Assembly (NCBI GenBank): GCA_018715165.1
Contig: DVMC01000004.1
Location: 1-7,677, forward strand
Source of the DNA: Limiplasma pullistercoris
GTDB taxonomy: Bacteria > Bacillota > Clostridia > Christensenellales > Aristaeellaceae
Direction of reading: 5' to 3'
Length of the DNA stretch: 7,677 nt
Shown here: positions 1 through 6,849 of the stretch, one piece after another
How the letters are laid out: each line of letters opens with the position of its first letter
How positions within the stretch are numbered: position 1 is the stretch's first letter
Program-made: the position numbers and the translations under genes
The notes under the pieces: model-generated
Databases searched by the model: none
The model's input: the letters and a program-made list of their open reading frames with translations, nothing else
Told to the model about the DNA's origin: nothing

Positions 1-1
1 A

Positions 2-112
2 TCATATGAATGGGTATACAACGTTATCGAAACCGGCTGGAGCGATCCTGATATTGAAAAAAAGTATGGCGAGCACTCCATTTGCATTTACAAAGACGAG
101 GTGGATTGGTAA
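2..112 (+). CDS. 3' end of an unidentified protein (partial, C-terminal 36 residues)
   Basis: The plus-strand frame is open from the window edge to a TAA at 110-112. It encodes 36 residues ending in ...CIYKDEVDW. The peptide has a balanced, acidic, soluble composition (YEWVYNVIETGW near the edge, then DPDIEKKYGEH), which looks like real protein rather than a chance frame. No domain can be recognised and the start lies outside the window. The gene could be intact or a fragment. The following 394 bases hold no gene in the same direction that would make an obvious operon partner. An ATG-initiated frame at 6-206 overlaps it, but its composition is less protein-like and I do not support it. Confidence 0.45.
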   Translation, partial: SYEWVYNVIETGWSDPDIEKKYGEHSICIYKDEVDW

Positions 113-506
113 CTTTTCGAGACCGTCCGGACTCGCACAAAGTGCGCTTTACGGAGCTTCATGGTTCATTTTGCCGCTTATGATCCCGAATGTGCCAACG
201 GCGTAACGCCAGGAGGAAGAAGCACTTGAAGCATTGTTTTGGATAGAGAATATGCGCCCTGCTGGCGTTCGCCCTGACATGTTCCGCCTTTCCCAGCTTG
301 GGGACTTATCTACCTTCCCGTCGTTGGGAATACTCTTTTTGTCGTTAGTTTCAAAAAGCTCTGCGTTGTGAAATAAAAAGCTAACCCGCCGATTGGCCTG
401 CGGAGTGTTGCGGTACAATACATAGGTAACAGCAGCCACACAAAAGAGAACCCGACTGTGGTAAGATAGAAGTACGAACAACCAACCCACCACAGAGGAG
501 TTCTCC
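113..506. other. 394-base stretch with no convincing gene; leader of the 56-codon gene
   Basis: Open frames on the minus strand here (149-514, 310-603, 381-566) overlap each other, lack good ribosome sites and read as low-plausibility protein, so I do not call them. Near the right end there is a TACAAT (414-419) with only a poor -35 (TTGGCC at 393-398, spacer 15) and a TAAGAT (462-467) with no -35, so the promoter of the next gene is not established. A 7-bp inverted repeat (CTGTGGT at 456-462 with ACCACAG at 489-495) flanks a 26-base loop directly before the ribosome site at 494-500 and could fold in a leader RNA. The long untranslated lead suggests regulatory or mobile-element DNA. Confidence 0.4.
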
Positions 507-677
507 ATGGACAAGATGACACAGGAAGCCCACTACAAACACATGCGCATGTACAGCCCGGCACACGGCCGCAGGCAGCTGGAGGTCTACCAGAGAGCGT
601 CAAACGATCACATCATGACGTGCCCTGGCATGAGGTCGCCCAATCAGCTGCTTGAGCTGTATCTCGGCGTGATGTAG
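507..677 (+). CDS. Small protein of unknown function, 56 residues
   Basis: ATG at 507 is preceded by AGAGGAG (494-500) with a 6-base spacer, a near-ideal ribosome site; the stop is TAG at 675-677. The protein is small, basic and rich in Met, His and Arg (MDKMTQEAHYKHMRMYSPAH at the start; RRQLEVYQRA in the middle; a hydrophobic tail LLELYLGVM). It has no signal peptide, membrane segment or recognisable domain, and a single Cys at residue 39. A perfect 11-bp hairpin begins 7 bases after the stop, so it looks like a self-contained transcription unit. Genes of this size and setting are common as accessory genes of integrative elements in Clostridia, but that placement is inference. The strong ribosome site and following hairpin support it being real. 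Confidence 0.6.
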   Translation: MDKMTQEAHYKHMRMYSPAHGRRQLEVYQRASNDHIMTCPGMRSPNQLLELYLGVM

Positions 678-684
678 CGGCCAG

Positions 685-713
685 GGCTGTCCGGCCCTTT
701 GTGCCGGACAGCC
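685..713 (+). terminator. Perfect 11-bp hairpin after the 56-codon gene, terminator-like
   Basis: GGCTGTCCGGC (685-695) is the exact reverse complement of GCCGGACAGCC (703-713), with a 7-base loop CCTTTGT. Its place just after the stop codon at 677 suggests it ends that transcript or protects its 3' end. It is not followed by a clean T-run. The next 25 bases are pyrimidine-rich (CATCCCATTCTCTTCTGTC), so termination efficiency is uncertain. Confidence 0.55.
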
Positions 714-740
714 GCATCCCATTCTCTTCTGTCTTGCTTC

Positions 741-791
741 AGTCAAGGTCGGGTCGTATTTGCCTGGCAAATCTCCACCCTTCCCTTGACT
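741..791. repeat. 51-nt nested inverted repeat (three-part stem), oriT-like or structured RNA
   Basis: Three arms nest symmetrically: AGTCAAGG (741-748) with CCTTGACT (784-791); GGGT (751-754) with ACCC (777-780); ATTTGC (758-763) with GCAAAT (767-772) around a CTG loop. That makes 18 paired bases separated by small internal loops of 2-4 bases per side. It is not followed by a T-run and does not fit a simple terminator. A smaller hairpin GCTCC/GGAGC (827-831 with 838-842, 6-base loop) follows. Possible roles are a transfer origin or recombinase/relaxase recognition site of a mobile element, or a structured RNA. Confidence 0.5.
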
Positions 792-949
792 TTCTCTCCG
801 GTGTTGATGTGTAACCTATGTTTGACGCTCCTGCAATGGAGCTTTAGAAAAAAGATTCATATCATTGATTTCAATCGGGAAATGATCCTATAGATGCGCA
901 ATAACGCATATGTTATCACGGCTTTGCCTTATCCATGAAAATGATTGGA

Positions 950-970
950 GAAAATCTGCCTTGGAGGCAG
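950..970 (-). terminator. Probable intrinsic terminator of the sugar operon
   Basis: On the minus strand CTGCCT-CCA-AGGCAG forms a 6-bp stem with a 3-base loop (956-970), followed immediately by ATTTTC (955-950). It lies 53 bases beyond the stop codon of the last operon gene. The stem is short and the T-run only four bases, so it may be leaky. Confidence 0.5.
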
Positions 971-1023
971 GACGTCAAGCGGCCCGCGTGATGCGTCATG
1001 CGTCCTTTTCCGGCTGTCCGTTC

Positions 1024-1875
1024 CTATCCCTTCACGCCGCCTGCCGTCAATCCCTGCACAAAGAAACGCTGGCAGGTGATAAACACGAGCACAACAGGGA
1101 TCAGCGTCATCACCGACATGGCGAACACATAGCCCCACTGGGTGAACTGGTGTTGTCCAAAAAAGCCGGCGATGGCGATGGGGAGGGTGCGAAGCTCGTT
1201 GTCGTTGATGACGGTATTGGCCCAGGGGTATTCCTCCCAGGCGGTGAGAAAGTTGAAGATGCTCACCGACGCGATGGCCGGCGCGGCCAGCGGGAGTGAG
1301 ATCCGCGTGTATACGGTCCAAACGCTGGCGCCGTCGATGTAGGTGGCCTCGGTGATCTCGTCCGGGATGCCCTCCATGAAGCCCCTGATCATGAAGGTGG
1401 AAAAGGGAATCACCCAGGCCACATAGAAGGGAATCAGCCCCCAGAGCCGGTTGACCAGGCCCAGATGCGTGGCCAGCTCAAACTGCGGCACGATCATGGT
1501 GGTGCCCGGAATGATCATGGTGAGGATGATGAAGCCAAACAGCAGCTTTTTGCCCCGAAAGTGAAACTTGCCCATCACAAAGGCCATGGCCGAGGACACC
1601 GCCGCCGCCAGCGCCACCGAGGACAGGGAAACAAATACGGAGTTGAGAAAATTCAAATAGAACTTGCTTTGCGAAAGAATGTATTCGTAATTTTCCAGGG
1701 TAAGCGCCTCCCAGCGGGGAAAGAAGCGCGGCGGGTACTCGTAGAGCGCGCCGTTGGGCCGCAGGGAGGTGGAAATCATGTACACCATGGGCAGCACGCA
1801 GATCACCGTGCCTGCCGCCAGCAGCAGATAGCGCAGGATGTTTGCGCGCAGCCTGCGAAGGGATTTGCTTTTCAT
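1024..1875 (-). CDS. Carbohydrate ABC transporter permease, MalG type (CUT1 family)
   Basis: Second membrane subunit of a binding-protein-dependent sugar importer; it pairs with the upstream MalF-type subunit in the cytoplasmic membrane. The 283-residue protein has a basic N-terminus (MKSKSLRRLRANILR), a first helix at about 15-37, and further hydrophobic segments at about 77-101, 111-132, 146-164, 197-215 and 247-268. The EAA loop that docks with the ATPase is clear at residues 176-195 (EATYIDGASVW...ISLP). Length is normal for the family. I chose ATG at 1875 because AGGAGG sits 6 bases upstream. A GTG 21 bases earlier (1896) would overlap the preceding gene and has no comparable ribosome site. 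The gap to the stop of the MalF-type gene is 10 bases, and that TAG is part of the ribosome site, so translation is probably coupled. It is the last gene of the operon. Confidence 0.93.
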   Translation of the reverse strand: MKSKSLRRLRANILRYLLLAAGTVICVLPMVYMISTSLRPNGALYEYPPRFFPRWEALTLENYEYILSQSKFYLNFLNSVFVSLSSVALAAAVSSAMAFVMGKFHFRGKKLLFGFIILTMIIPGTTMIVPQFELATHLGLVNRLWGLIPFYVAWVIPFSTFMIRGFMEGIPDEITEATYIDGASVWTVYTRISLPLAAPAIASVSIFNFLTAWEEYPWANTVINDNELRTLPIAIAGFFGQHQFTQWGYVFAMSVMTLIPVVLVFITCQRFFVQGLTAGGVKG

Positions 1876-1885
1876 GCTCCGCCTC

Positions 1886-2770
1886 CTATGCGTCACGGCT
1901 GCGCATGGCCTTGAACTGTAAAATGACCAGCAGCCCCAGGGATAGCGCCATGATGAAGCTCAACGCCGCCGCGTAGCCAAATTTGCCGGTGCTGAACGCT
2001 TTGTAATACATCCAGGTCAGCAGCGTGTCGGTCTGGTGAGCGGGCTTGCCGCCGGTGATCATTTTGATCGAGGTAAAAACGTTGAAACCGCCGATGGTAA
2101 GCATGATCAGGGCAAAGAGCACCGTGCCGCGAATGGAAGGCAACGTGACGCTGACAAATTTTTTCCATGCGCCGCAACCGTCGATCTCGCCAGCCTCGTA
2201 CAATTCGGCCGGCACCTGCTGCAGCGCCGCCAGAAATACCACCATGTTCCAGCCCACGCCCTTCCATACGCCCAGGATCATCGCCACGGCCAGTCCGCTC
2301 CAGCGCGTATCCAGCCAGCGCACATTGGCGGAGGTCACGTGGACCACATTGGTCAGGAAGTAGTTGAGCAGCCCCTCGGTGTTGAACACGTAGCGAAACA
2401 CCAGCGAGGCGATGACCCATGAGGTAATCACCGGCAGGTAGTTGATGACCCGGAAGGTGACGCCAAAGCGCCGGATGCCGTTGATGAGCACGGCGGTAAA
2501 CAGGCCCAGCGCCATCTGACCCGGTACGGTGACCAGCGTATAGACCACGCTGTTGACAAACACCGTCCAGAAGGTGCCGTCGCCAAGCACCTCACGATAG
2601 TTGGCCAGGCCGATGAAGGGCTGGTCCAGCATGGAGGCGAAGCTCCAGTCGCAAAAGCTCATCCACAGCAGGCGAAAGATCGGGTACACCGTGAACATGC
2701 CGAACACCGCCAGCCCCGGCAAAAGCAGCAGCGCCAGCTGGACGCGGTTCCATCGGGATTTAAGCACCAA
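1886..2770 (-). CDS. Carbohydrate ABC transporter permease, MalF type (CUT1 family)
   Basis: First membrane subunit of the sugar importer. The 294-residue protein has six likely helices: about 10-36, 68-98, 107-128, 157-180, 214-234 and 264-287. The EAA motif is at residues 192-211 (EAGEIDGCGAWKKF...TLP), and the P-loop-like PVITSW segment typical of CUT1 MalF proteins lies near 113-118. It lacks the extra N-terminal helices and large periplasmic loop of enterobacterial MalF, as usual in Gram-positive bacteria. No ATG is suitably placed. GAGGGAGG (2780-2787) stands 9 bases before TTG at 2770 and 12 before GTG at 2767, so one of these adjacent non-ATG codons starts the protein; TTG is preferred on spacing. 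A weaker start plus the hairpin upstream fits lower expression than the binding protein. Confidence 0.92.
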   Translation of the reverse strand: MVLKSRWNRVQLALLLLPGLAVFGMFTVYPIFRLLWMSFCDWSFASMLDQPFIGLANYREVLGDGTFWTVFVNSVVYTLVTVPGQMALGLFTAVLINGIRRFGVTFRVINYLPVITSWVIASLVFRYVFNTEGLLNYFLTNVVHVTSANVRWLDTRWSGLAVAMILGVWKGVGWNMVVFLAALQQVPAELYEAGEIDGCGAWKKFVSVTLPSIRGTVLFALIMLTIGGFNVFTSIKMITGGKPAHQTDTLLTWMYYKAFSTGKFGYAAALSFIMALSLGLLVILQFKAMRSRDA

Positions 2771-2796
2771 GGCCGGTCGCCTCCCTCTTTTTGTTT

Positions 2797-2821
2797 GGCG
2801 GGGCGGACACGCCGCCCCGCC
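2797..2821 (-). promoter_or_regulatory. GC-rich 10-bp hairpin between binding-protein and permease genes
   Basis: GGCGGGGCGG and CCGCCCCGCC form a perfect 10-bp stem around a 5-base loop. On the transcribed (minus) strand it is followed by AAACAAAAAG, not a T-run, so it is not a standard intrinsic terminator. It sits in an 87-base gap that is unusually long for this operon, between the binding-protein stop (2858) and the permease ribosome site (2780-2787). Known sugar operons use such hairpins as 3'-end stabilisers that keep binding-protein mRNA more abundant than permease mRNA; that is the likely role here. Confidence 0.7.
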
Positions 2822-2857
2822 TGGTTGACTTTATTTCATGCGTCGAGTATGATGGGT

Positions 2858-4111
2858 TCAGGGCTTGAGCAGCTCGTCAAAGACCACGGCCAGCTCATCC
2901 ATGGCCTCCTGGGCGGTCTTTTCGCCGTTCACCACGGCGGTCATGGCGTTGGTCAGCTCATTGTCCATCTCGCTCCAGGCGGCGACGGTGGGACGCGCCT
3001 TGGCGGTTTCGATGGCCTGAATGAAGGGCGCGTAATCCGCGTTCTTCACAACATCGCTCTCCAAAGCAACCTTGTTGACCGGAATCTGGCCGCACTTGGC
3101 CATGGCGGTCTCGGCGTACTCGCCGGTCATGAACTGCATGAACTTCCAGGCCGCCTCGCGGTTGGCGGTATTGAACATGGCGATGTCCTCGCCGCCAAGC
3201 ACGGAGATGCTGCCGCCCTCGCCCGCGGGCATGTAGGCGGTGCCATAGGCCACGTCGGGATAGGCACCCGCCAGCTCGGCGGTCTTCCAGGGGCCTTCCA
3301 GCATCATGGCGTAACGTCCGGTGCCAAAGTCGTCGGTCATGGGAATATCCCCGCTGTTAAAGCCGGTCAGCGCGCCCTCCTGAGCCAGCATGGCAAAGGT
3401 TTCTACCGCCTTGACGGTTTCGGGGGAATTGATGTAGCCGGTGGCCACGGTCTGCTCCTCGTCGGTCAGGCTGCCGCCGAAGCTCCAGATGAAGGGGCAG
3501 ATGTTCCAGCCGCTGAGCGCTGGCTCGTTCCAGCCCCAGATCTGCTGGCCGTTGGCGTTGGTTCCGGAGAGCTTGCGCACGGCCTCCACCCATTCGTCCA
3601 TGGTGGTGGGAACCTCCACGCCCGCAGCCTCCAGCATGGCGGTGTTATAGAACAGAATCTTGCTGTTGGTGTTCAGGGGCAGGGCGTAGTAGCTGCCGCC
3701 GATGTTGGCGGTGCTCAGCGCGCTGTCCAGCAAGGCGCCCGCAACTTCGGCAAAGTCCGGCATCTCCTGATCCAGCGCCACCAGCACGCCCATCTGCTCA
3801 AATTCCGGCAGCCAGGCGATGTCCAGGCGGGCTACGTCCGGCAGGCTCTGCGAGCTGGCGCTGACAAGGATTTTATCGTGCAGCTCCGCCCACTCATGCG
3901 ATACGGCGTTGACCTTGATCCCGGGGTTTTCGCTTTCAAACTTGGGAATGAGGTCGTTCATCAGCGTCTCATTCTCCGCCGACTGTGCGCTGTAATGGTG
4001 CCAGAAATTGATGGTCACAGGGGTTTCTGACGATTCCGCGAGCGCTGTGCAAGCCGCCAAGCCGAGGACGGCGCTCAAGAGGATCGCCAGAATTTTTTTC
4101 ATGGTAGACAT
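2858..4111 (-). CDS. Extracellular sugar-binding lipoprotein of an ABC importer (solute-binding protein family 1)
   Basis: Captures the sugar outside the cell and delivers it to the MalF/MalG-type permeases. The 417-residue protein starts with a signal peptide (MSTMKKILAILLSAVLGLAAC) with a lipobox L18-A19-A20-C21, so C21 is the likely lipid anchor. An ALA-E signal-peptidase I site at 23-26 is a less likely alternative. The mature part begins with TINFWHHY (33-40), typical of family 1 binding proteins. It contains the conserved ALPLNTNSKILFYN segment (143-156) near the first interdomain crossing and the LEGPW motif (271-275). ATG at 4111 is favoured over the ATG at 4102 because AAGGAGG lies 8 bases upstream. 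It follows the glucosidase stop by 15 bases. Maltodextrin or a related alpha-glucan is inferred from the neighbouring hydrolase; the binding residues do not settle the ligand. Confidence 0.93.
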   Translation of the reverse strand: MSTMKKILAILLSAVLGLAACTALAESSETPVTINFWHHYSAQSAENETLMNDLIPKFESENPGIKVNAVSHEWAELHDKILVSASSQSLPDVARLDIAWLPEFEQMGVLVALDQEMPDFAEVAGALLDSALSTANIGGSYYALPLNTNSKILFYNTAMLEAAGVEVPTTMDEWVEAVRKLSGTNANGQQIWGWNEPALSGWNICPFIWSFGGSLTDEEQTVATGYINSPETVKAVETFAMLAQEGALTGFNSGDIPMTDDFGTGRYAMMLEGPWKTAELAGAYPDVAYGTAYMPAGEGGSISVLGGEDIAMFNTANREAAWKFMQFMTGEYAETAMAKCGQIPVNKVALESDVVKNADYAPFIQAIETAKARPTVAAWSEMDNELTNAMTAVVNGEKTAQEAMDELAVVFDELLKP

Positions 4112-4126
4112 GGTTCCTTCCTCCTT

Positions 4127-5797
4127 TTATGAAATGATGATCTCAACGGCGTGCGCCGGAACCGTAACGGTTCCGCCCGCCGCCGCAAAGTCCTGTGGTT
4201 GGCCGCTTCGGTTGAACGCCGCGAGGATGCGTTCTTCCTGCGTGGCCCGTTCAAAGACGAACAGCCCTTTTTGACGGTCCGCAAGCAAAGTTCGGTACTT
4301 TCCCTTGCGAATGACCTCATGTTCATGCCGGAAACGAATCCAACGGCGCGTCCACGTCAGCAGCTCTTCGTCCATCCCATCCCAGGCCATGCCCGCCCGG
4401 CAGCCGGGGTCATTTTCGCCCTGCATGCCGATCTCCTCGCCGTAATACACCGCGGGGCTGCCCGGAAACAGCATCTGAAACGCCACGGCCAGCTTCAGCC
4501 GCCAGCGCTCGCCGCCGGCCTCGGTGAGGAAACGGGTGGTATCGTGGCTGGAGAGGCAGTTGTAGAGGCACAACGCCGTTTCCTGTGGGTATTTCATGAG
4601 CATGTGCCCCAGGCGTGCGTCCAGCTGTTCCTCGTCAATCGCCCCATGGGCGAAATAATCCACCATGGCGTCACGGAACAGATAGTTCATCACGGTGTCG
4701 AACTGGTCGTTCTCACAGAGCATGCGGGTGGCATCGCCCCAGGTTTCACCCAGCAGCAGCGCGTCGGGGTATTCGGCGCGAAGTTGCCGCCGCAGGTACC
4801 GCACGCAGCCGGGGTCCAGCTCGTCGGCCACATCCAGCCGCCAGCCATCGATGCCCGTGCGGTTGATCCAGTAGCGCATCACCGACAGGATGAACGCCTG
4901 CACCTGCGGATTGGCGGTGTTCAGCCGGGGCATGAAAGGATAATCCCCCACACATTCATAGCAGGCGGCATCCACTGTGATGGGGTACCGCTTGGGATAG
5001 AACCAATCGCGGAAGCGGGAGCGCGGGCCGTTGGCCATCAGGTCGGCAAAGGGGGCGAAATGGATGCCTGTGTGGTTGAACACGCCGTCCAGAAGCACCC
5101 GCATGCCGCGCTCATGGGCCTGCCGTACCAGAGTTGCGAGTTCCTCCTCGGTTCCGAAATCCGGGTCGATGGCAAAGTAATCGGTGGTGGCGTATTTGTG
5201 GTTGAAATCCCCGGCAAAGACAGGCGTAAGATAGAGACAGTCCACGCCAAGCTCCTCAAGGTAAGGCAGCTTTTGACAGATGCCCGTCAGATCGCCTCCA
5301 AGGTAGTTCTCCCGCGTGGGCGGGGCATTCCATGGGTCCAGCGGATGGGAATGCGCCGTCGTGCCACTGCGGACGAACCGTTCGGGAAAGATCTGGTAGT
5401 ATACCGCGCCCATGGCCCATTCGGGCGGCGCGATCACATCGCCGGTATTGACCTGAAGCAGCTCGAAGAAGCCCGATGCGGGTTCCCCGTCCGAAACGCC
5501 GTGCTCACAGTAGAAACGTTCCTCGCCTGAAAGGCCCGTCAGGCGGAAAAAGTATTTGATGTAGTGCGCCTCCTCCGGAAAGGTCACTTCCGCGGTCCAC
5601 TCGGCGTGCGCTTGGTCCTGTGTGCGGATCTGCAGGGGCCATTCGGTTCTGTGCAATGGTTCCGAGCGCTTCCAGCAGACAAGGCTGCACCGTTCGATGT
5701 CGTTGCGGGCCGTCAGCAGACGGAAGCGGATCGTATTTCGTGCAATCGGTTGCCTAAACAGCAACACGGGGACATGTTCAATAGCGGCAATGTTCAT
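4127..5797 (-). CDS. GH13 alpha-glucosidase: neopullulanase / cyclomaltodextrinase / maltogenic amylase type
   Basis: Hydrolyses alpha-1,4 (and some alpha-1,6) bonds in cyclodextrins, maltodextrins or pullulan fragments; no signal peptide, so cytosolic. The 556 residues split into an N-terminal beta domain of about 120 residues resembling CBM34, a (beta/alpha)8 barrel from about 128 (GAVYYQIFPERF), and a C-terminal beta domain from about 500. All GH13 regions are visible: DGVFNH (237-242), GWRLDVADE (318-326; nucleophile D322), ETWGD (351-355; acid/base E351) and SSHDT (416-420; D419). MPRLN at 289-293 is close to the MPKLN that marks subfamily GH13_20. ATG at 5797 is 6 bases after the regulator stop, with only a weak AGGA 11 bases upstream, so translational coupling to the regulator is likely. 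A near-copy of the promoter operator overlaps codons 15-19. Exact substrate cannot be fixed from sequence. Confidence 0.94.
   Translation of the reverse strand: MNIAAIEHVPVLLFRQPIARNTIRFRLLTARNDIERCSLVCWKRSEPLHRTEWPLQIRTQDQAHAEWTAEVTFPEEAHYIKYFFRLTGLSGEERFYCEHGVSDGEPASGFFELLQVNTGDVIAPPEWAMGAVYYQIFPERFVRSGTTAHSHPLDPWNAPPTRENYLGGDLTGICQKLPYLEELGVDCLYLTPVFAGDFNHKYATTDYFAIDPDFGTEEELATLVRQAHERGMRVLLDGVFNHTGIHFAPFADLMANGPRSRFRDWFYPKRYPITVDAACYECVGDYPFMPRLNTANPQVQAFILSVMRYWINRTGIDGWRLDVADELDPGCVRYLRRQLRAEYPDALLLGETWGDATRMLCENDQFDTVMNYLFRDAMVDYFAHGAIDEEQLDARLGHMLMKYPQETALCLYNCLSSHDTTRFLTEAGGERWRLKLAVAFQMLFPGSPAVYYGEEIGMQGENDPGCRAGMAWDGMDEELLTWTRRWIRFRHEHEVIRKGKYRTLLADRQKGLFVFERATQEERILAAFNRSGQPQDFAAAGGTVTVPAHAVEIIIS
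5741..5757. promoter_or_regulatory. Candidate second operator inside the glucosidase gene
   Basis: TGCAATCGGTTGCCTAA matches the promoter-proximal site (6837-6853, TGCAACCGGTTGCCTTA) at 15 of 17 positions in the same orientation. The 12-base core GCAATCGGTTGC differs from the perfect palindrome by one base. It lies in codons 15-19 of the glucosidase gene, 1.1 kb from the first site centre to centre. This resembles the intragenic lac O2, but binding is inferred. It also resembles a CcpA cre site imperfectly. Confidence 0.5.
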
Positions 5798-5803
5798 ATG
5801 CGT

Positions 5804-6799
5804 TCACATCCTGCGGCTTGATTCTCTGTCAATCAGCGTGGTCCCCAACAAAACCTGTTGGCTGGGCGTATGATGATCGATGTGTTGAAACAGAAGGCGT
5901 GCGGCCTGTTCGCCCAGCAGGGCGGTATCCACGTCTACGGCGGTGAGCGGCGGGTCGGTAAACTCCGCCAGCGGATAGTTGTCAAAGGTGACCACACCTA
6001 TATCGCCAGGCACGGACAGTCCCGCTGTGCGGACAGCCTTGAGCAGGCCAAAGGCGGTCATGTTGTCGTTGCACAAGAAGGCATCCGGCCGGGCAGGACC
6101 TTGCAGCGCCTCCAGGGCGGCGCGCTGAGCATCCTCGGCGGTTCCATCCGTGGGAAGAATCAAGGCTTCCTGCTTTTGCAGGGCCTTTTCATATCCCTTC
6201 ACACGGCGCTTGCTAAAGCCCGTCCGCCCCTCTCCGCCAAGATACGCCACGCGCCGGTAGCCCTGCTCCAGAAGGTGCGCCACGGCCATTTCTGCGCCTT
6301 GGCTGTTGTTTACATCCACCCAGCTGACATCATGGTGCGCCGTTTCGGGCTGGCCCAGCACCACGCAGGGAAAATCTCTCAGCTTTTTCAGCAGCGAGGG
6401 CTTCACCGTGGAGGGTGGCAGAATCAGTCCGTCCACTTTACGCTCCAGCATCAGCTTTTCGATACTGCCCATGCCGCCCGCATGCTTGGCTCCGTTTGCC
6501 AGAATTACATGATAGCCGCGCTCCTGCGCCACCTTCTCCACAGCAAACAGGCTACGGTTGAAAAACACGTTGCTGAAGGCTTCCGCGTCCTCCGCGTCCA
6601 CCACCACGCCGATGGCGCCACTCTGCCCGTTGGCCAGGCTGCGGGCCAGGCTGTTGGGGTGATAATCCAACTGACGCATGGCGGCATAGATTTTTTCGCG
6701 TGTTTCCTCCATCACGGTGGCCTTGCCGTTGAGTACGCGCGACACCGTGGAAGAATTGACGCCGGCCAGCTGGGCTACGTCATGAATGGTAGCGGCCAT
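5804..6799 (-). CDS. LacI-family transcriptional regulator, probable repressor of this operon
   Basis: DNA-binding regulator that should respond to a sugar from the importer/glucosidase pathway. The 331-residue protein has the LacI helix-turn-helix at residues 3-25 (TIHDVAQLAGVNSSTVSRVL), a hinge helix at about 50-58 (SLARSLANG) and a periplasmic-binding-protein-like effector domain from about 62. The effector domain includes the family signatures VDVNNSQGAEMAVAHL (161-176) and the DNYPLAEFTDPPLTAV stretch (273-288). Length is normal. ATG at 6799 has GAGGAGG (6807-6813) 7 bases upstream. It is the first gene of the operon rather than a separate divergent gene, so its own promoter drives the whole cluster. 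A perfect palindrome just past the start point indicates autoregulation. The effector could be maltose, a maltodextrin or a cyclodextrin; this is inference from context. Confidence 0.94.
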   Translation of the reverse strand: MAATIHDVAQLAGVNSSTVSRVLNGKATVMEETREKIYAAMRQLDYHPNSLARSLANGQSGAIGVVVDAEDAEAFSNVFFNRSLFAVEKVAQERGYHVILANGAKHAGGMGSIEKLMLERKVDGLILPPSTVKPSLLKKLRDFPCVVLGQPETAHHDVSWVDVNNSQGAEMAVAHLLEQGYRRVAYLGGEGRTGFSKRRVKGYEKALQKQEALILPTDGTAEDAQRAALEALQGPARPDAFLCNDNMTAFGLLKAVRTAGLSVPGDIGVVTFDNYPLAEFTDPPLTAVDVDTALLGEQAARLLFQHIDHHTPSQQVLLGTTLIDRESSRRM

Positions 6800-6837
6800 G
6801 GACGGTCCTCCTCAAAACTCCGGTCTGAATCTTTGAT

Positions 6838-6849
6838 GCAACCGGTTGC
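6838..6849. promoter_or_regulatory. LacI-type operator at the operon promoter
   Basis: GCAACCGGTTGC is a perfect 12-base palindrome with the central CG typical of LacI-family operators. On the minus strand it begins 11 bases after the -10 box, that is about +5 to +16, where a bound repressor would block promoter clearance. The encoded LacI-family protein is the obvious ligand. The site also matches 11 of 14 positions of the cre consensus, so CcpA binding is a weaker alternative. Confidence 0.8.

Larger units (their letters stand above)
678..1023. other. 346-base intergenic stretch between the 56-codon gene and the operon 3' end
   Basis: No supported gene lies here. Open frames at 699-893 and 910-1299 lack ribosome sites, and the second is antisense to the permease gene. 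The stretch holds the hairpin at 685-713, the nested repeat at 741-791, a 5-bp hairpin at 827-842, short inverted repeats in AT-rich DNA at about 867-915 (for example ATAAC at 901-905 with GTTAT at 912-916), the operon terminator at 950-970, and a tandem 7-base repeat ATGCGTC at 991-1004. If a mobile element ends nearby, the change from the repeat-rich part to operon DNA falls at about 850-950; no target-site duplication could be identified without the other end. Confidence 0.4.

Noticed and set aside
149..603. Overlapping minus-strand open frames left of the 56-codon gene
   Set aside because: They overlap one another in different frames, have no good ribosome site and contain no recognisable domain; two of them run across the start of the better-supported plus-strand gene.
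991..1004. Tandem 7-base repeat ATGCGTC as a repeat array
   Set aside because: Only two units, and it merges into a loose GC-rich inverted repeat downstream of the operon; too short to call significant.
1876..1896. Earlier GTG start for the MalG-type permease
   Set aside because: It would overlap the end of the MalF-type gene and lacks a ribosome site, whereas AGGAGG stands 6 bases before ATG at 1875.
2795..4030. 411-codon plus-strand open frame antisense to the binding-protein gene
   Set aside because: It has no ribosome site, is rich in Gly, His, Val and Ala in the manner of a GC-rich antisense shadow, and lies over a clear family 1 binding-protein gene.
4151..5530. 459-codon plus-strand open frame antisense to the glucosidase gene
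   Set aside because: The opposite strand shows every GH13 catalytic motif; this frame has none of its own and no start signals.
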